A stretch of 64,000 nucleotides of DNA from Streptomyces roseoviridis (GCF_039535235.1 NZ_BAAAWU010000001.1:3968001-4032000), one strand, 5' to 3'; shown: positions 47,750 through 56,088, counted from the first letter of the stretch. The notes: generated by a model not told the origin, from the letters alone. Numbers and translations: made by a program.

Positions 47750-48640
47750 ATGCTGCGACGTCTGCTCACTGTCCTCGCCGCGATCTGTACGGTCGTCGGC
47801 CTCGCCGTACTCCTCCCCACCGCGCAGGCCGGCGCCGCCCCCGCCTGCGTCGCCGCCTGGAACTCCTCCAGCGTCTACACCGGCGGCATGACCGCCTCGT
47901 ACAACGGCCGCAACTGGTACGCCAAGTGGTGGACCCAGAACGAGCGTCCCGGCTCCGCCGACGTCTGGCGTGACGAGGGCGCCTGCGGAGGCGGGGGCAC
48001 GACTCCGCCGCCCACGCCCTCCGGATTCGTCGTCTCCGAGGCCCAGTTCAACCAGATGTTCCCGAGCCGGAACCCCTTCTACACGTACGCCGGTCTCACC
48101 GCCGCGCTCAGCGCGTACCCGGGCTTCGCCACCACCGGCAGCGACACCGTGAAGAAGCAGGAGGCCGCCGCCTTCCTCGCCAACGTCCACCACGAGACCG
48201 GCGGCCTCGTCCACGTCGTCGAGCAGAACACCGCCAACTACCCGCACTACTGCGACGCCACCCAGCCTTACGGCTGCCCCGCCGGCCAGGCCGCCTACTA
48301 CGGCCGCGGCCCGATCCAGCTCTCCTGGAACTTCAACTACAAGGCGGCCGGCGACGCCCTCGGCATCAACCTGCTGAACGACCCCTACCGCGTCGAGCGC
48401 GAACCGGCCGTCGCCTGGAAGACCGGCCTCTGGTACTGGAACACCCAGAACGGCCCCGGCACCATGACCGCCCACAACGCCATGGTCAACGGCGCCGGCT
48501 TCGGCGAGACCATCCGCTCCATCAACGGCGCCCTGGAATGCAACGGCGGCAACCCGGCCCAGGTGCAGAGCCGGGTCACCAAGTACCAGCAGTTCACCCA
48601 GATCCTGGGCGTCCCGACCGGTTCCAACCTCTACTGCTAG
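47750..48640 (+). CDS. Secreted GH19 chitinase with N-terminal CBM5/12
   Basis: 296 residues. A Sec signal (MLRRLLTVLAAICTVVGL, cleavage near AQAGA) is followed by a small carbohydrate-binding module ACVAAWNSSSVYTGGMTASY, NGRNWYAKWWT (CBM5/12 type), a short Pro linker, and the GH19 domain. Catalytic Glu lies in ANVHHETGG, with substrate-cleft residues in YYGRGPIQLSWNFNYKAAG and a later Ile/Asn block SINGALECNGG. Family 19 chitinases cleave chitin with inversion; actinobacterial forms resemble those of plants. The promoter repeats fit chitin-induced, glucose-repressed expression. Confidence 0.93.
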   Translation: MLRRLLTVLAAICTVVGLAVLLPTAQAGAAPACVAAWNSSSVYTGGMTASYNGRNWYAKWWTQNERPGSADVWRDEGACGGGGTTPPPTPSGFVVSEAQFNQMFPSRNPFYTYAGLTAALSAYPGFATTGSDTVKKQEAAAFLANVHHETGGLVHVVEQNTANYPHYCDATQPYGCPAGQAAYYGRGPIQLSWNFNYKAAGDALGINLLNDPYRVEREPAVAWKTGLWYWNTQNGPGTMTAHNAMVNGAGFGETIRSINGALECNGGNPAQVQSRVTKYQQFTQILGVPTGSNLYC

Positions 48641-48651
48641 ACCGGGGCTCC

Positions 48652-48888
48652 TCAGCCCTGCCAGGCGACGAACGAGGACCACGCGGACGGCTCGACGGCG
48701 AACGTCGGGCCGTCCTGCGTCTTGGAGTCACGGACGTGGACGGCGTGGGGGCAGGTGGCGACCTCGACGCAGTTGCCGCCACTGTCGTCGCTGTACGAGG
48801 ACTTGTGCCAGTCGAAGGCGACCTCGACGCAGTTGCCGCCACTGCCGTCGCTGTAGCTGGACTTGAACCAGCTCAGGGGCTTGTTCAT
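48652..48888 (-). CDS. DUF397 protein with duplicated core
   Basis: 78 residues. The DUF397 core occurs twice in tandem: WFKSSYSDGSGGNCVEVA then WHKSSYSDDSGGNCVEVA, and finishes with the standard HVRDSK and an FAVEPSAWSSFV helix. DUF397 normally has one core of about 60 residues. The duplication is exact enough to be seen in DNA as a 60-bp period (48757-48870). It lies directly downstream of, and overlaps by four bases, the XRE-DUF5753 gene. Confidence 0.88.
   Translation of the reverse strand: MNKPLSWFKSSYSDGSGGNCVEVAFDWHKSSYSDDSGGNCVEVATCPHAVHVRDSKTQDGPTFAVEPSAWSSFVAWQG
48757..48870. repeat. 60-bp direct duplication inside the DUF397 gene
   Basis: The 39 bases from 48757 recur from 48817 with one change, and similarity continues to the end of the gene's N-terminal part. 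In frame (20 codons). Confidence 0.85.
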
Positions 48889-49721
48889 CTTCCGTCTCCT
48901 GCCAACCGCTTGATGAGCGTCACGGACGCGTCGGCGCTCAGGGCCTGTGACCGGATCTTCGCATAGCGCTGGGAGTATGTGGTCACCTTCGCCGGGTCGC
49001 TGATCAGCAGGCTCTCGTCCTGTACGTCCAGGTAGACGAGCCGGTCATGCTCTGGTGTCTCGACGAGGTTCAGCTCACCCCGGTCGGCTGCGTACTCCCC
49101 CTTCAGGCCGGCGTCCAGAGGCAGGACGAAGAGGCTGACATTGCGCCGCCCAGCACACTCCACCAGATACTCAAGCTGTTCGCTCATGATCTCCCAGCTG
49201 CCGAACGGTCGCCGCAGCGTCGACTCGTCCAGCACCAGCTCGATCATGCAGGACGGCCTGCGGTCGAACAGGGCCTTGCGGCCCATGCGCATCTGGACCA
49301 GCTCCTCGACCCGCTCCGGGGTCGTCTCCGGGTAGCTCCCGTTGATCAGGGCCCGGGCGTACCGCTCCGTCTGGAACAGCCCGTGAATGACTTGGTTCGC
49401 GTACAGATAGAGGCTCAGGGCCTTCTGCTCGATCGGAAGGTATCCCCGGAACTTCTGCGGCAGCTTCTCCATCCGTACGAGCTCCCGCAGCTCCTCGAAC
49501 ACCCCCGTCCCGTCCCCCAGCACCTCCTCCAGCTTCACCAGCATCTCGTCGCTCACCGGCTGCGCCAGCGTCTCCATCGCGCTCACCGCCGCGCCGCTGT
49601 ACCCCATGCGCGCCCCCAACTGCTCCTGCGTCAGTCCCGCGCGCTGGCGCATTCGCTTTGCCAGCACCGCGGCCATGCGTGCCGCCGGGCCCGCCGTTTC
49701 CTTGTTTTCCGATCGTGCCAT
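48885..49721 (-). CDS. XRE/DUF5753 transcriptional regulator
   Basis: 278 residues from the ATG at 49721, which has GGGGA 7 bases upstream; an ATG at 49733 is an alternative. HTH residues 20-55 (MRQRAGLTQEQLGARMGYSG, AAVSAMETL), then DUF5753 (GYLPIEQKALSLYLYANQVI, LFQTERYARALING, LVECAGRRNVSLFVLPLDAG). The family acts in development and secondary metabolism in Streptomyces, pairing with DUF397 partners. Upstream are three 10-bp direct repeats and a divergent gene. This copy, unlike that at 32.5 kb, is intact. Confidence 0.88.
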   Translation of the reverse strand: MARSENKETAGPAARMAAVLAKRMRQRAGLTQEQLGARMGYSGAAVSAMETLAQPVSDEMLVKLEEVLGDGTGVFEELRELVRMEKLPQKFRGYLPIEQKALSLYLYANQVIHGLFQTERYARALINGSYPETTPERVEELVQMRMGRKALFDRRPSCMIELVLDESTLRRPFGSWEIMSEQLEYLVECAGRRNVSLFVLPLDAGLKGEYAADRGELNLVETPEHDRLVYLDVQDESLLISDPAKVTTYSQRYAKIRSQALSADASVTLIKRLAGDGR

Positions 49722-49737
49722 TCGCGTCCCCATTCGG

Positions 49738-49767
49738 TCTCGACCGATCTCAACCGGTCTCAACTGC
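49738..49767. promoter_or_regulatory. Three helically phased 10-bp repeats before the XRE gene
   Basis: TCTCGACCGA, TCTCAACCGG and TCTCAACTGC follow one another at exactly 10-bp spacing, 16 bp upstream of the XRE start, in the divergent region. One repeat per helical turn suggests cooperative binding by the XRE protein on one DNA face. Confidence 0.6.
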
Positions 49768-49876
49768 TCCCCGCCGAATTCGACTGCCTGCAAGGCGCGT
49801 TGACGCAGGTCAACGGGTTGCCGACGCGCCCTCGCAGTCGTGGAAAACGCTAGCGTCGGCGCGGGAACATGTCCCT

Positions 49877-50293
49877 GTGAATGCCTCAAAATCTGAGCGG
49901 GATTCGGTCCCGTGTGATTGGATTCCCCATTCCGGTTTCCAGCTCCGCAAGGCCGGTGTGCAATTCGACGCCGTCCGCGTCGACGGGGACGACGGCCGGC
50001 GCCTCGCCGAATGGATGGGGGTCCTCACCGGAGGGGAGCCGGGGCCGGTCGTCGTGGAGGAGAACGGGCGGCGCGGGGTCTACTTCCTCCTCCCGCCGGG
50101 GACGACGGCCCACCGGTCGTGGCCCCGTGGGGTGACGCGGTTCAATTCAGGCCCCGCCCATGTGAGTTACGTGCCGGTGCCCGCGCTGACGGGCAGGACC
50201 TGGCCGCTCGCCTGGCGGTTCCCGCCGACCGGCCCGGACCGGTTCGTCCATCCGCTGCTCCTGCGGAGTGCCGTGACGGAGCTGCTCGTGTGA
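49877..50293 (+). CDS. Unknown protein divergent from the XRE regulator
   Basis: 138 residues, GTG start. Cytosolic, beta-rich: FQLRKAGVQFDAVRVDGDDG, GPVVVEENGRRGVYFLLPPG, a conserved-looking SYVPVPALTGRTWPLAWRF and FVHPLLLRSAVTELL. Related proteins are frequent in Streptomyces next to XRE/DUF397 genes. The sheet pattern and LLPPGT...YVPVP recall small prim-pol-like (bifunctional DNA primase/polymerase N-terminal) domains, but no metal-binding DxD is visible, so the link is weak. The stop overlaps a GTG of a possible further small gene by GTGA. Confidence 0.6.
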   Translation: MNASKSERDSVPCDWIPHSGFQLRKAGVQFDAVRVDGDDGRRLAEWMGVLTGGEPGPVVVEENGRRGVYFLLPPGTTAHRSWPRGVTRFNSGPAHVSYVPVPALTGRTWPLAWRFPPTGPDRFVHPLLLRSAVTELLV

Positions 50294-50492
50294 CGGGCGG
50301 CCGATTCACGGCTGGCTCGTCGTCTGGGCCCCGGGAGGTGGAGAGCGAGCGGCGGCTCGATCTGGCGACCGGCGCCGTCAGGCTCTGGACGTGCTGCACC
50401 ACACTGGCGGCAAGGGCGATCCGGCCTTCCGGGCCGCCATGGACGAACTCCGCGCAGTGGACGACGAGGCCACACGGGCGGTGTCCGAGTGA
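50290..50492 (+). pseudogene. Possible small coupled gene, frameshifted
   Basis: A GTG at 50290 overlaps the previous stop (GTGA) and opens MTGGRFTAGSSSGPREVES followed by ERRLDLATGA. Protein-like sequence then continues in another frame as QALDVLHHTGGKGDP and AFRAAMDELRAVDDEATRAV to TGA at 50490-50492. The switch falls between about 50366 and 50385. Together they would make a helical protein of about 67 residues. The remaining bases to 50614 hold nothing I can support. Confidence 0.4.
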
Positions 50493-50614
50493 GCGCTGGC
50501 GGGAGTACGACCCGGACGAGGACGCATGACGCCTTCGTGCCGGGCGGCATGTTCACCTATCTCGCCTATCTCGTTCTGCCTCGTCACGAGTGCGTCTGCA
50601 TCCGGCAGGGCGAC

Positions 50615-51511
50615 TTACTGGTGACCGCCGCGCCGGCGCGGCACCGGTAGGGCCGGGAGCTCCTTCGCCCACGCCGTCCGGCGCAGGTACGTCGTGTAGG
50701 CGGCCTGGCAGTAAGGGGCCCACGCGACGTCGGTGAGCCAGGGCTTGTCGGGGCCGAGGAAGTGGATGATCCGGGGGGCGGCGTCGTGGCGGGGGCCGAG
50801 GAGCTCCTCGTCGACCGGACAGTTCCATTCCGGCGGGAGTTCGGCCCACGCGCCGCCGCTCACCGCGTTGAGCGCTTCCTGGTCGGCGAAGCGCATGTCC
50901 GGGTGGCTCCGCGCGTAGTGCAGGGCGCGTTCGCGGATGCGGGCGGTCCGCCAGCGGTCGAGGTCGATGACCATGACGCCCGCGTTGAAGTACTTGGTGC
51001 GCGCGGGGAGTCCGAGCTCGCGGTAGTCCGGCACGCCCAGGTCGGAGGAGACGTACGGGATGCCCTTGTCCTGCGCGACGGCGAACGGCTGCCCTCCGAG
51101 GTCGATGCGCCACAGCGGGGACAGGTCGCGGAGCACCAGGATGTCGGCGTCGAGGTAGATCAGGCGCCGGTAGGCGGCGGGGAGGAGCTCGGGCAGGAAC
51201 CAGCGGCCGTAGACGTTGCGGTTGAGGTGGAGGACGAACTCGTGGTCCGAGAGCGGGAGTCCGTCGAGGTTCTCGCGGGGGAGCGGGACGAAGCGGACCC
51301 GCGTGCCCGGCGGCCAGGAGGCGAGGACGCGGGCGCGGGTGGGCGCGGTGATGCCGAGGTCGAGGACCACGATCTCCAGGGGCTCGGCCCCGGCGTGGTG
51401 GTCGATGAGCGAGCGTCCCGCGACGGCCATCGGCAGTGCGTACGCCTCGTCCACCGCGAACCCCACGCAGGTCCGCTCGTGCCGTGCCGCGGTCCCGTCG
51501 TCGCCTGCCAT
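50615..51511 (-). CDS. Family 8 glycosyltransferase
   Basis: 298 residues, cytosolic. GT8 landmarks are present: N-terminal CVGFAVDEAYALPMAVAGRS, the DxD in LIYLDADILVLRDLSPLW, KYFNAGVMVIDLDRWR, MRFADQEALNAV and the C-terminal IIHFLGPDKPW with the metal-binding His. Enzymes of this family transfer hexoses from nucleotide sugars with retention (LPS galactosyltransferase or glycogenin-like). No other cell-wall or polysaccharide genes are adjacent, so the acceptor is unknown. Confidence 0.88.
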   Translation of the reverse strand: MAGDDGTAARHERTCVGFAVDEAYALPMAVAGRSLIDHHAGAEPLEIVVLDLGITAPTRARVLASWPPGTRVRFVPLPRENLDGLPLSDHEFVLHLNRNVYGRWFLPELLPAAYRRLIYLDADILVLRDLSPLWRIDLGGQPFAVAQDKGIPYVSSDLGVPDYRELGLPARTKYFNAGVMVIDLDRWRTARIRERALHYARSHPDMRFADQEALNAVSGGAWAELPPEWNCPVDEELLGPRHDAAPRIIHFLGPDKPWLTDVAWAPYCQAAYTTYLRRTAWAKELPALPVPRRRGGHQ

Positions 51512-51625
51512 CCGGCCTCCCCCGCGGTGTCCGTACGGTAGGGCAGACGGGCAGACTAGGCGCCCACCGTCCGTCGGACAGCGACGGAACCGGCCAAGCT
51601 TTGGCCAAAGCCCCTGGGGGTGGGG

Positions 51626-52105
51626 TCAGTCCTCGCCGCCCGCCGTTTCGCCTGCCTCGACGGCCTCCAGTGCCTCCATCGCCTTCGAGAGCCGTTCCAG
51701 GACCCGTACGGTCTCGTCGAACGCCTCCTGGCCGCCCAGCTCCCGCGTGAGGCGGGCCGCCAGGTCCGCGTGGCCCGGGTCGATCCGCCGGATCGCGGCG
51801 CGGCCGGTTTCCGTCGGGGTGAGGAGCTTGGCCCGGCGGTGGGCGGGGTTCGGGGCGTAGGCGGCCAGGCCGTCCCGTACGAGCAGGTCGGCGACGCGCT
51901 GGACGCTCTGGCGGGTGATGCCCATGACGCGGGCGATCCCGGCGACCGGCAGCGGCTCGGTCAGTACGGCGCCGAGGACCTGCCACCGGGCGGCGGTCAG
52001 GCCGGCCGGGGCGGCCAGTCTCTCGGAGACGGCCAGGAACTGGCCGTTGAGACGGAAGACGCCCAGCGCCGTGCGGGACAGGGCCTCCTGCTGCGCGCGG
52101 GTCAC
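51626..52105 (-). CDS. MarR-family transcriptional regulator
   Basis: 159 residues, GTG start 4 bases after the stop of the DJ-1/PfpI gene. Winged HTH: GLTAARWQVLGAVLTEPLPVAGIARVMGITRQSVQRVADLLV region (about residues 35-75), wing AYAPNPAHRRAKLLTPTE, then dimerisation helices. MarR proteins bind palindromes as dimers and are released by ligands or by cysteine oxidation; this copy has no conserved Cys. The double TGACAG-N4-CTGTCA palindrome upstream of the operon is the obvious site for autoregulation. Confidence 0.88.
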   Translation of the reverse strand: MTRAQQEALSRTALGVFRLNGQFLAVSERLAAPAGLTAARWQVLGAVLTEPLPVAGIARVMGITRQSVQRVADLLVRDGLAAYAPNPAHRRAKLLTPTETGRAAIRRIDPGHADLAARLTRELGGQEAFDETVRVLERLSKAMEALEAVEAGETAGGED

Positions 52106-52109
52106 GGGG

Positions 52110-52763
52110 TCAGTCCTCGTCCGCGTTGAGCTCGGCGAAGGCCGCCGGGTCGGAATGGTGGAAGAGCCGGTACCAGGCGTCCCGCTTGCCCTCGTACGCG
52201 CCGAGGCGGGCGAAGATCTCACGGGCGAAGGCGACCGGTTCGGTCGGGCCCGCGGTGATCAGGTCGCCGTCCCTGACGGCGTCGGCCTCCACGTACCGCT
52301 CGCCGCCCTTGTAGCCGGTGGCCGCCAGGTAGAAGGAGGCGGCGCTGGTGTGCGGGCGGTCGTCGAGCAGGCCCTCCTTGGCGAGCCCGGCGGTGGCGCC
52401 GCAGATCGCCGCGACGGGGACACCGGCGTCGAGGAAGGCGCGGGCCTTGGCGGTGAAGGGGGCGAGCTCGTCGCCCTCGTCGTACTGCTCGGCGCCCGGG
52501 AGGATCAGCAGGGCGCTGTCCTCGGGCGTGAGGTCGGCGAGGGAGAGGTCCGGGACGATCCGGATGCCGGCGATCGTCGTCACGGGCTCCCCGGCGGTCG
52601 TGCCGACGGTCCGGACCGTGTAGCCGGCGCGCGCGAGCCAGGCGGTGGCGTGGCCCGTCTCCCAGTCGGCGAGCGTGTCGTAGACGGCGAGATGGACGGT
52701 GGTGCGGGCGTCGGTGGTGGCGTTGGTGGTGCTGGCGTCGGTGGTGCGGGCGGTGCTGGTCAT
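52110..52763 (-). CDS. DJ-1/PfpI family protein
   Basis: 217 residues. The nucleophile elbow AAICGATAGLA holds the reactive Cys; an acidic residue upstream (LILPGAEQYDEGDE) and SAASFYLAATGY complete the pattern of the class I glutamine amidotransferase-like DJ-1/PfpI group. The first 20 residues are a Thr/Ala-rich stretch likely disordered. Members act as chaperones, deglycases or isonitrile hydratase-like enzymes; the exact role is unclear. It forms an operon with a MarR regulator, suggesting response to electrophile or oxidant stress (inference). Confidence 0.82.
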   Translation of the reverse strand: MTSTARTTDASTTNATTDARTTVHLAVYDTLADWETGHATAWLARAGYTVRTVGTTAGEPVTTIAGIRIVPDLSLADLTPEDSALLILPGAEQYDEGDELAPFTAKARAFLDAGVPVAAICGATAGLAKEGLLDDRPHTSAASFYLAATGYKGGERYVEADAVRDGDLITAGPTEPVAFAREIFARLGAYEGKRDAWYRLFHHSDPAAFAELNADED

Positions 52764-52799
52764 GGCGGCCTCCCCGGCTCCGTGGGACGAATCTCCCTA

Positions 52800-52834
52800 T
52801 GACAGAAGGCTGTCATGATGACAGGATGCTGTCA
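52800..52834. promoter_or_regulatory. Two tandem palindromic operators
   Basis: TGACAG-AAGG-CTGTCA (52800-52815) and TGACAG-GATG-CTGTCA (52819-52834), two perfect 16-bp sites 19 bp apart centre to centre. They lie 37 bp upstream of the DJ-1/PfpI start and 106 bp before the divergent aminotransferase. The likely binder is the operon's MarR protein. Confidence 0.8.
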
Positions 52835-52940
52835 ATGGCGTTCGGAATTCGTCGAGGGAGTCAACGTGTCGGGTCCGCCCCCGTCTCGGTGGACAAGATG
52901 GTCATGGCCCCTCCCACCTGCGCATACCTACGCTCGACGC

Positions 52941-54302
52941 ATGACCCCTCATGTCGAACCCGACCCCCAGGCCGGTGCGGCCGTCAAAGCGGCCGACCGC
53001 GCGCACGTCTTCCACTCCTGGTCCGCCCAGGGCCTGATCGACCCGCTCGCCGTCGCCGGCGCCGAGGGTTCGTACTTCTGGGACTACGACGGGAACCGCT
53101 ACCTCGACTTCACCAGCGGCCTCGTCTACACCAACATCGGCTACCAGCACCCCAAGGTCGTCGCCGCCATCCAGGAGCAGGCCGGGAAGCTCGCCACCTT
53201 CGCGCCCGCCTTCGCCGTGGACGTCCGCTCCGAGGCCGCACGCCTCATCGCCGAGCGCACCCCCGGCGACCTCAACAAGATCTTCTTCACCAACGGCGGC
53301 GCCGAGGCCGTCGAGAACGCCGTCCGCATGGCCCGGCTGCACACGGGCCGTACGAAGCTGCTCTCCGCCTACCGCTCGTACCACGGCGCCACCTCCACCG
53401 CGATCAACCTGACCGGCGACCCGCGCCGCTGGGCCTCCGACACCGCCTCCGCCGGCGTCGTGCACTTCTGGGCGCCGTTCCTCTACCGCTCGCCCTTCTA
53501 CGCCACCACCGAGGCGGAGGAGTGCGCGCGGGCCCTCCAGCACCTCGAGGACACCATCGCCTTCGAGGGCCCGCAGACCATCGCCGCGATCATCCTGGAG
53601 AGCGTCCCGGGCACCGCCGGCATCATGATCCCGCCGCCCGGCTACCTCGCCGGCGTGCGCGAGATCTGCGACAGGTACGGCATCGTCCTCATCCTCGACG
53701 AGGTCATGGCCGGCTTCGGCCGCACCGGCAGGTGGTTCGCCGCCGAGCACTTCGACGTCGTGCCCGACCTGCTGACCTTCGCCAAGGGCGTCAACTCCGG
53801 ATACGTGCCGCTCGGCGGCGTCGCCATCAGCGAGGAGATCGCCGCCACCTTCGACAAGCGGCCCTACCCGGGCGGTCTGACCTACTCCGGTCACCCGCTG
53901 GCCTGCGCCGCCGCCGTCGCCACCATCCACGTCATGGAGGACGAGAAGGTCGTCGAGCACGCCGCCCACATCGGCGAGACCGTCCTCGGCCCCGGCCTGC
54001 GCGAGCTCGCCGAGCGCCACCCCTCGGTCGGCGAGGTACGCGGACTCGGCGTCTTCTGGGCGCTCGACCTGGTCAGGAACAAGGAGACCCGCGAACCGCT
54101 CGTCCCGTACAACGCGGCGGGCGAGGCCAACGCGCCGATGGCCGCCTTCGCCGCCGAGGCGAAGAAGAACGGCCTGTGGCCCTTCGTGAACATGAACCGC
54201 ACCCACGCCGTCCCCGCCTGCAACATCAGCGAGGCGGAGGCCAAGGAGGGCCTCGCCGCCCTCGACGCGGCGCTCACCGTGGCCGACCGGCACACGGTCT
54301 GA
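52941..54302 (+). CDS. Class III aminotransferase
   Basis: 453 residues. Fold type I, omega-aminotransferase branch: YLDFTSGLVYTNIGYQHP, FFTNGGAEAVENAVRMAR (phosphate-binding), SYHGATSTAINLTG, ILDEVMAGFGRTGRWFA, the Schiff-base lysine in LTFAKGVNSGYVPLGG (about K282), and GGLTYSGHPLACAAAVA. The enzyme transfers the amino group of an aliphatic amine or omega-amino acid to pyruvate or 2-oxoglutarate. A GntR regulator follows and may control it. Earlier in-frame ATG codons overlap the operator and are rejected as starts. Confidence 0.9.
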   Translation: MTPHVEPDPQAGAAVKAADRAHVFHSWSAQGLIDPLAVAGAEGSYFWDYDGNRYLDFTSGLVYTNIGYQHPKVVAAIQEQAGKLATFAPAFAVDVRSEAARLIAERTPGDLNKIFFTNGGAEAVENAVRMARLHTGRTKLLSAYRSYHGATSTAINLTGDPRRWASDTASAGVVHFWAPFLYRSPFYATTEAEECARALQHLEDTIAFEGPQTIAAIILESVPGTAGIMIPPPGYLAGVREICDRYGIVLILDEVMAGFGRTGRWFAAEHFDVVPDLLTFAKGVNSGYVPLGGVAISEEIAATFDKRPYPGGLTYSGHPLACAAAVATIHVMEDEKVVEHAAHIGETVLGPGLRELAERHPSVGEVRGLGVFWALDLVRNKETREPLVPYNAAGEANAPMAAFAAEAKKNGLWPFVNMNRTHAVPACNISEAEAKEGLAALDAALTVADRHTV

Positions 54303-54403
54303 CCGGCTCACCACCCGCGCCCGGCGCACGGCGCGTGACGTGATCGGCCCCCTCCGTGGTCTCGACTAGGGTGTCCGGGAACCGGACGGAGGGGGCCGCA
54401 CAC

Positions 54404-55129
54404 ATGCCCGCGAGCGGAGCTGTCACCCGCAATACCCTGCGGCGGCAGATCGCGGACGCGCTCCGTGACGAGGTCCTCGCAGGGCGTCTCCAGCCCGGCG
54501 AGGAATTCACCGTGAAGCAGATCGCCGAGCAGTACGGAGTGTCCGCGACACCCGTGCGCGAAGCCCTCGTCGACCTCTGCGCCCAGGGGCTCCTCGACTC
54601 CGACCAGCACCGCGGCTTCCGCGTGCACCAGTTCTCGGTCGACGACTACCGGGGCATGGTCGAGGCCCGGATGCTCGTCGTCGACGGCATCTTCCGCCGA
54701 CACGCCCCGCGCACCACGCCGCCCCCGCAGGCCCCGCCGGGCGCCGGCACCGCCGACCCGGACGTCTCCGCCGGGGTCGCCCTCGTGTCGATACGGCGCC
54801 GGGGCGAGGCGGCCGCCCGCGCGGCCCGGGCCGGTGACCTCGACGTCCTCATCGGCTACGACATCCGCTACTGGCGCGAGCTGGGCCGGCTGGTCTCCGC
54901 CAACGACTACATCGCCGACTTCCTGCACCGGCTGCGCGTCCAGGCCTGGGTGTTCTCCGTGCCCTACCTGCGCTCCGACCGCGACCTGCTCGGCTGGCTG
55001 TGGAGCGGCCACGTCGACCTGGTGGACGCGATCACGCGCGGCGACGGGGACGGGGCCGTCGCGGTCGTACGGGAGTACAACGCGCGGTCGCTGGAGTGGG
55101 CGGACCGGCTGGACGCCCGCGCGGGTTGA
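54404..55129 (+). CDS. GntR-family regulator, FadR-like
   Basis: 241 residues. GntR wHTH: TLRRQIADALRDEVLAGRLQ, PGEEFTVKQIAEQYGVSATPV, REALVDLCAQGLL and the wing DSDQHRGFRVHQF. The C-terminal helical FCD-type domain lacks the clear metal-binding His triad in part and is interrupted by a Pro/Ala/Gly insert (TTPPPQAPPGAGTADPDV) after residue 100. It follows the class III aminotransferase on the same strand by 101 bp. Effector unknown. Confidence 0.82.
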   Translation: MPASGAVTRNTLRRQIADALRDEVLAGRLQPGEEFTVKQIAEQYGVSATPVREALVDLCAQGLLDSDQHRGFRVHQFSVDDYRGMVEARMLVVDGIFRRHAPRTTPPPQAPPGAGTADPDVSAGVALVSIRRRGEAAARAARAGDLDVLIGYDIRYWRELGRLVSANDYIADFLHRLRVQAWVFSVPYLRSDRDLLGWLWSGHVDLVDAITRGDGDGAVAVVREYNARSLEWADRLDARAG

Positions 55130-55251
55130 GGCGGCCCTTCCGGGGGCAGTCCCCCCGTACGCGTCGCCCGTGCGACGCGGCCGGACTACCCTGGCGGTCC
55201 CCGTGACCGATCCGCGGGACGACCGCGCAACTGACGGAGAGCGAGCATCCC

Positions 55252-55905
55252 TTGGCCTGTGACCTGTGGCTGGTCCCCCTCGTCGACGTGCTGTGCCACA
55301 GCCCCGACAACCCCTTCGCCGAAGAGATCGCGTCCTACGACCACGCCCTGACCGCGGCCGGCCTGCCCACCGTGCCCGTCTACGCGTACATGCCGGGACT
55401 GTCCGGGGACGTCGCCCCCGTCGCCGGCTTCGACTACGAGGCCCTGCACTTCCTGCGCCGCGCCTATCTGCTCCAGATGTGCGGACTGCCCGTCGAACCG
55501 GTCGGCGAGCTCGGCGGGGACTACGAGCAGCTCCTGGAGATGTTCGAGGCGACCGCCCAGCAGTCCCACCTGGTGTGGCACTACGACCACGCCGGTGCCT
55601 ACGTGCCGGTCGACTTCCCCGCGCCGCTGAGCAACGACCGGCTCCTGGAGGGCGGCGGCCCGCTCGGCTCCTCGCACGGGCTGCTGCGCGAGCTGGAGTT
55701 CGTGGCGCCCGCGATCGGCATCGACCCGGCCAACCCGCCCGCCGCCCCGCGGCCCCCGGACCGGCCCACCGCCCTGGAGGAGCCCGCCGCCCCGGTCCCG
55801 TACCAGGACGACAGCCCCTTCGCCCGGGAGCGCCACGTCTGGCTCGGCCTGCACGCGGCGGCGACCCGGAGCCTCGGCCAGGGCTCCATGATCATCCTGA
55901 GCTAG
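55252..55905 (+). CDS. Conserved Streptomyces protein of unknown function
   Basis: 217 residues from a TTG with GGAGAG 13 bases upstream. Cytosolic. It reads MACDLWLVPLVDVLCHSPDN, YDHALTAAGLPTVPVYAYMPG, YEALHFLRRAYLLQMCGLPV and ends HVWLGLHAAATRSLGQGSMI. I know similar proteins in other Streptomyces but no function or fold. The region between residue 160 and 190 is Pro-rich linker. Confidence 0.6.
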   Translation: MACDLWLVPLVDVLCHSPDNPFAEEIASYDHALTAAGLPTVPVYAYMPGLSGDVAPVAGFDYEALHFLRRAYLLQMCGLPVEPVGELGGDYEQLLEMFEATAQQSHLVWHYDHAGAYVPVDFPAPLSNDRLLEGGGPLGSSHGLLRELEFVAPAIGIDPANPPAAPRPPDRPTALEEPAAPVPYQDDSPFARERHVWLGLHAAATRSLGQGSMIILS

Positions 55906-55944
55906 CCCCCGGGGCGGAGAGGCGCCGCGCCCCCGGGCGCCGCG

Positions 55945-56061
55945 CCCTCCCAAGCGTCGGGCCCTCCCAAGCGTCGGGCCCGTTCTCCTTGGGTACCGAT
56001 ACGGCCAGGGGGTCGCCGTACCCGTACGGGACCCCCCGTACGGGACGCCCTCCCGTACGGG
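55945..56061. repeat. Tandem 17-mer and three GTAC-centred palindromes
   Basis: CCCTCCCAAGCGTCGGG is repeated at 55945-55961 and 55962-55978. Further on, CCCGTACGGG occurs at 56021, 56035 and 56052. The block lies between convergent genes and may act as a compound terminator. Confidence 0.8.
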
Positions 56062-56088
56062 CCCCCGACCGGGCCGCCCCCGCAACCA

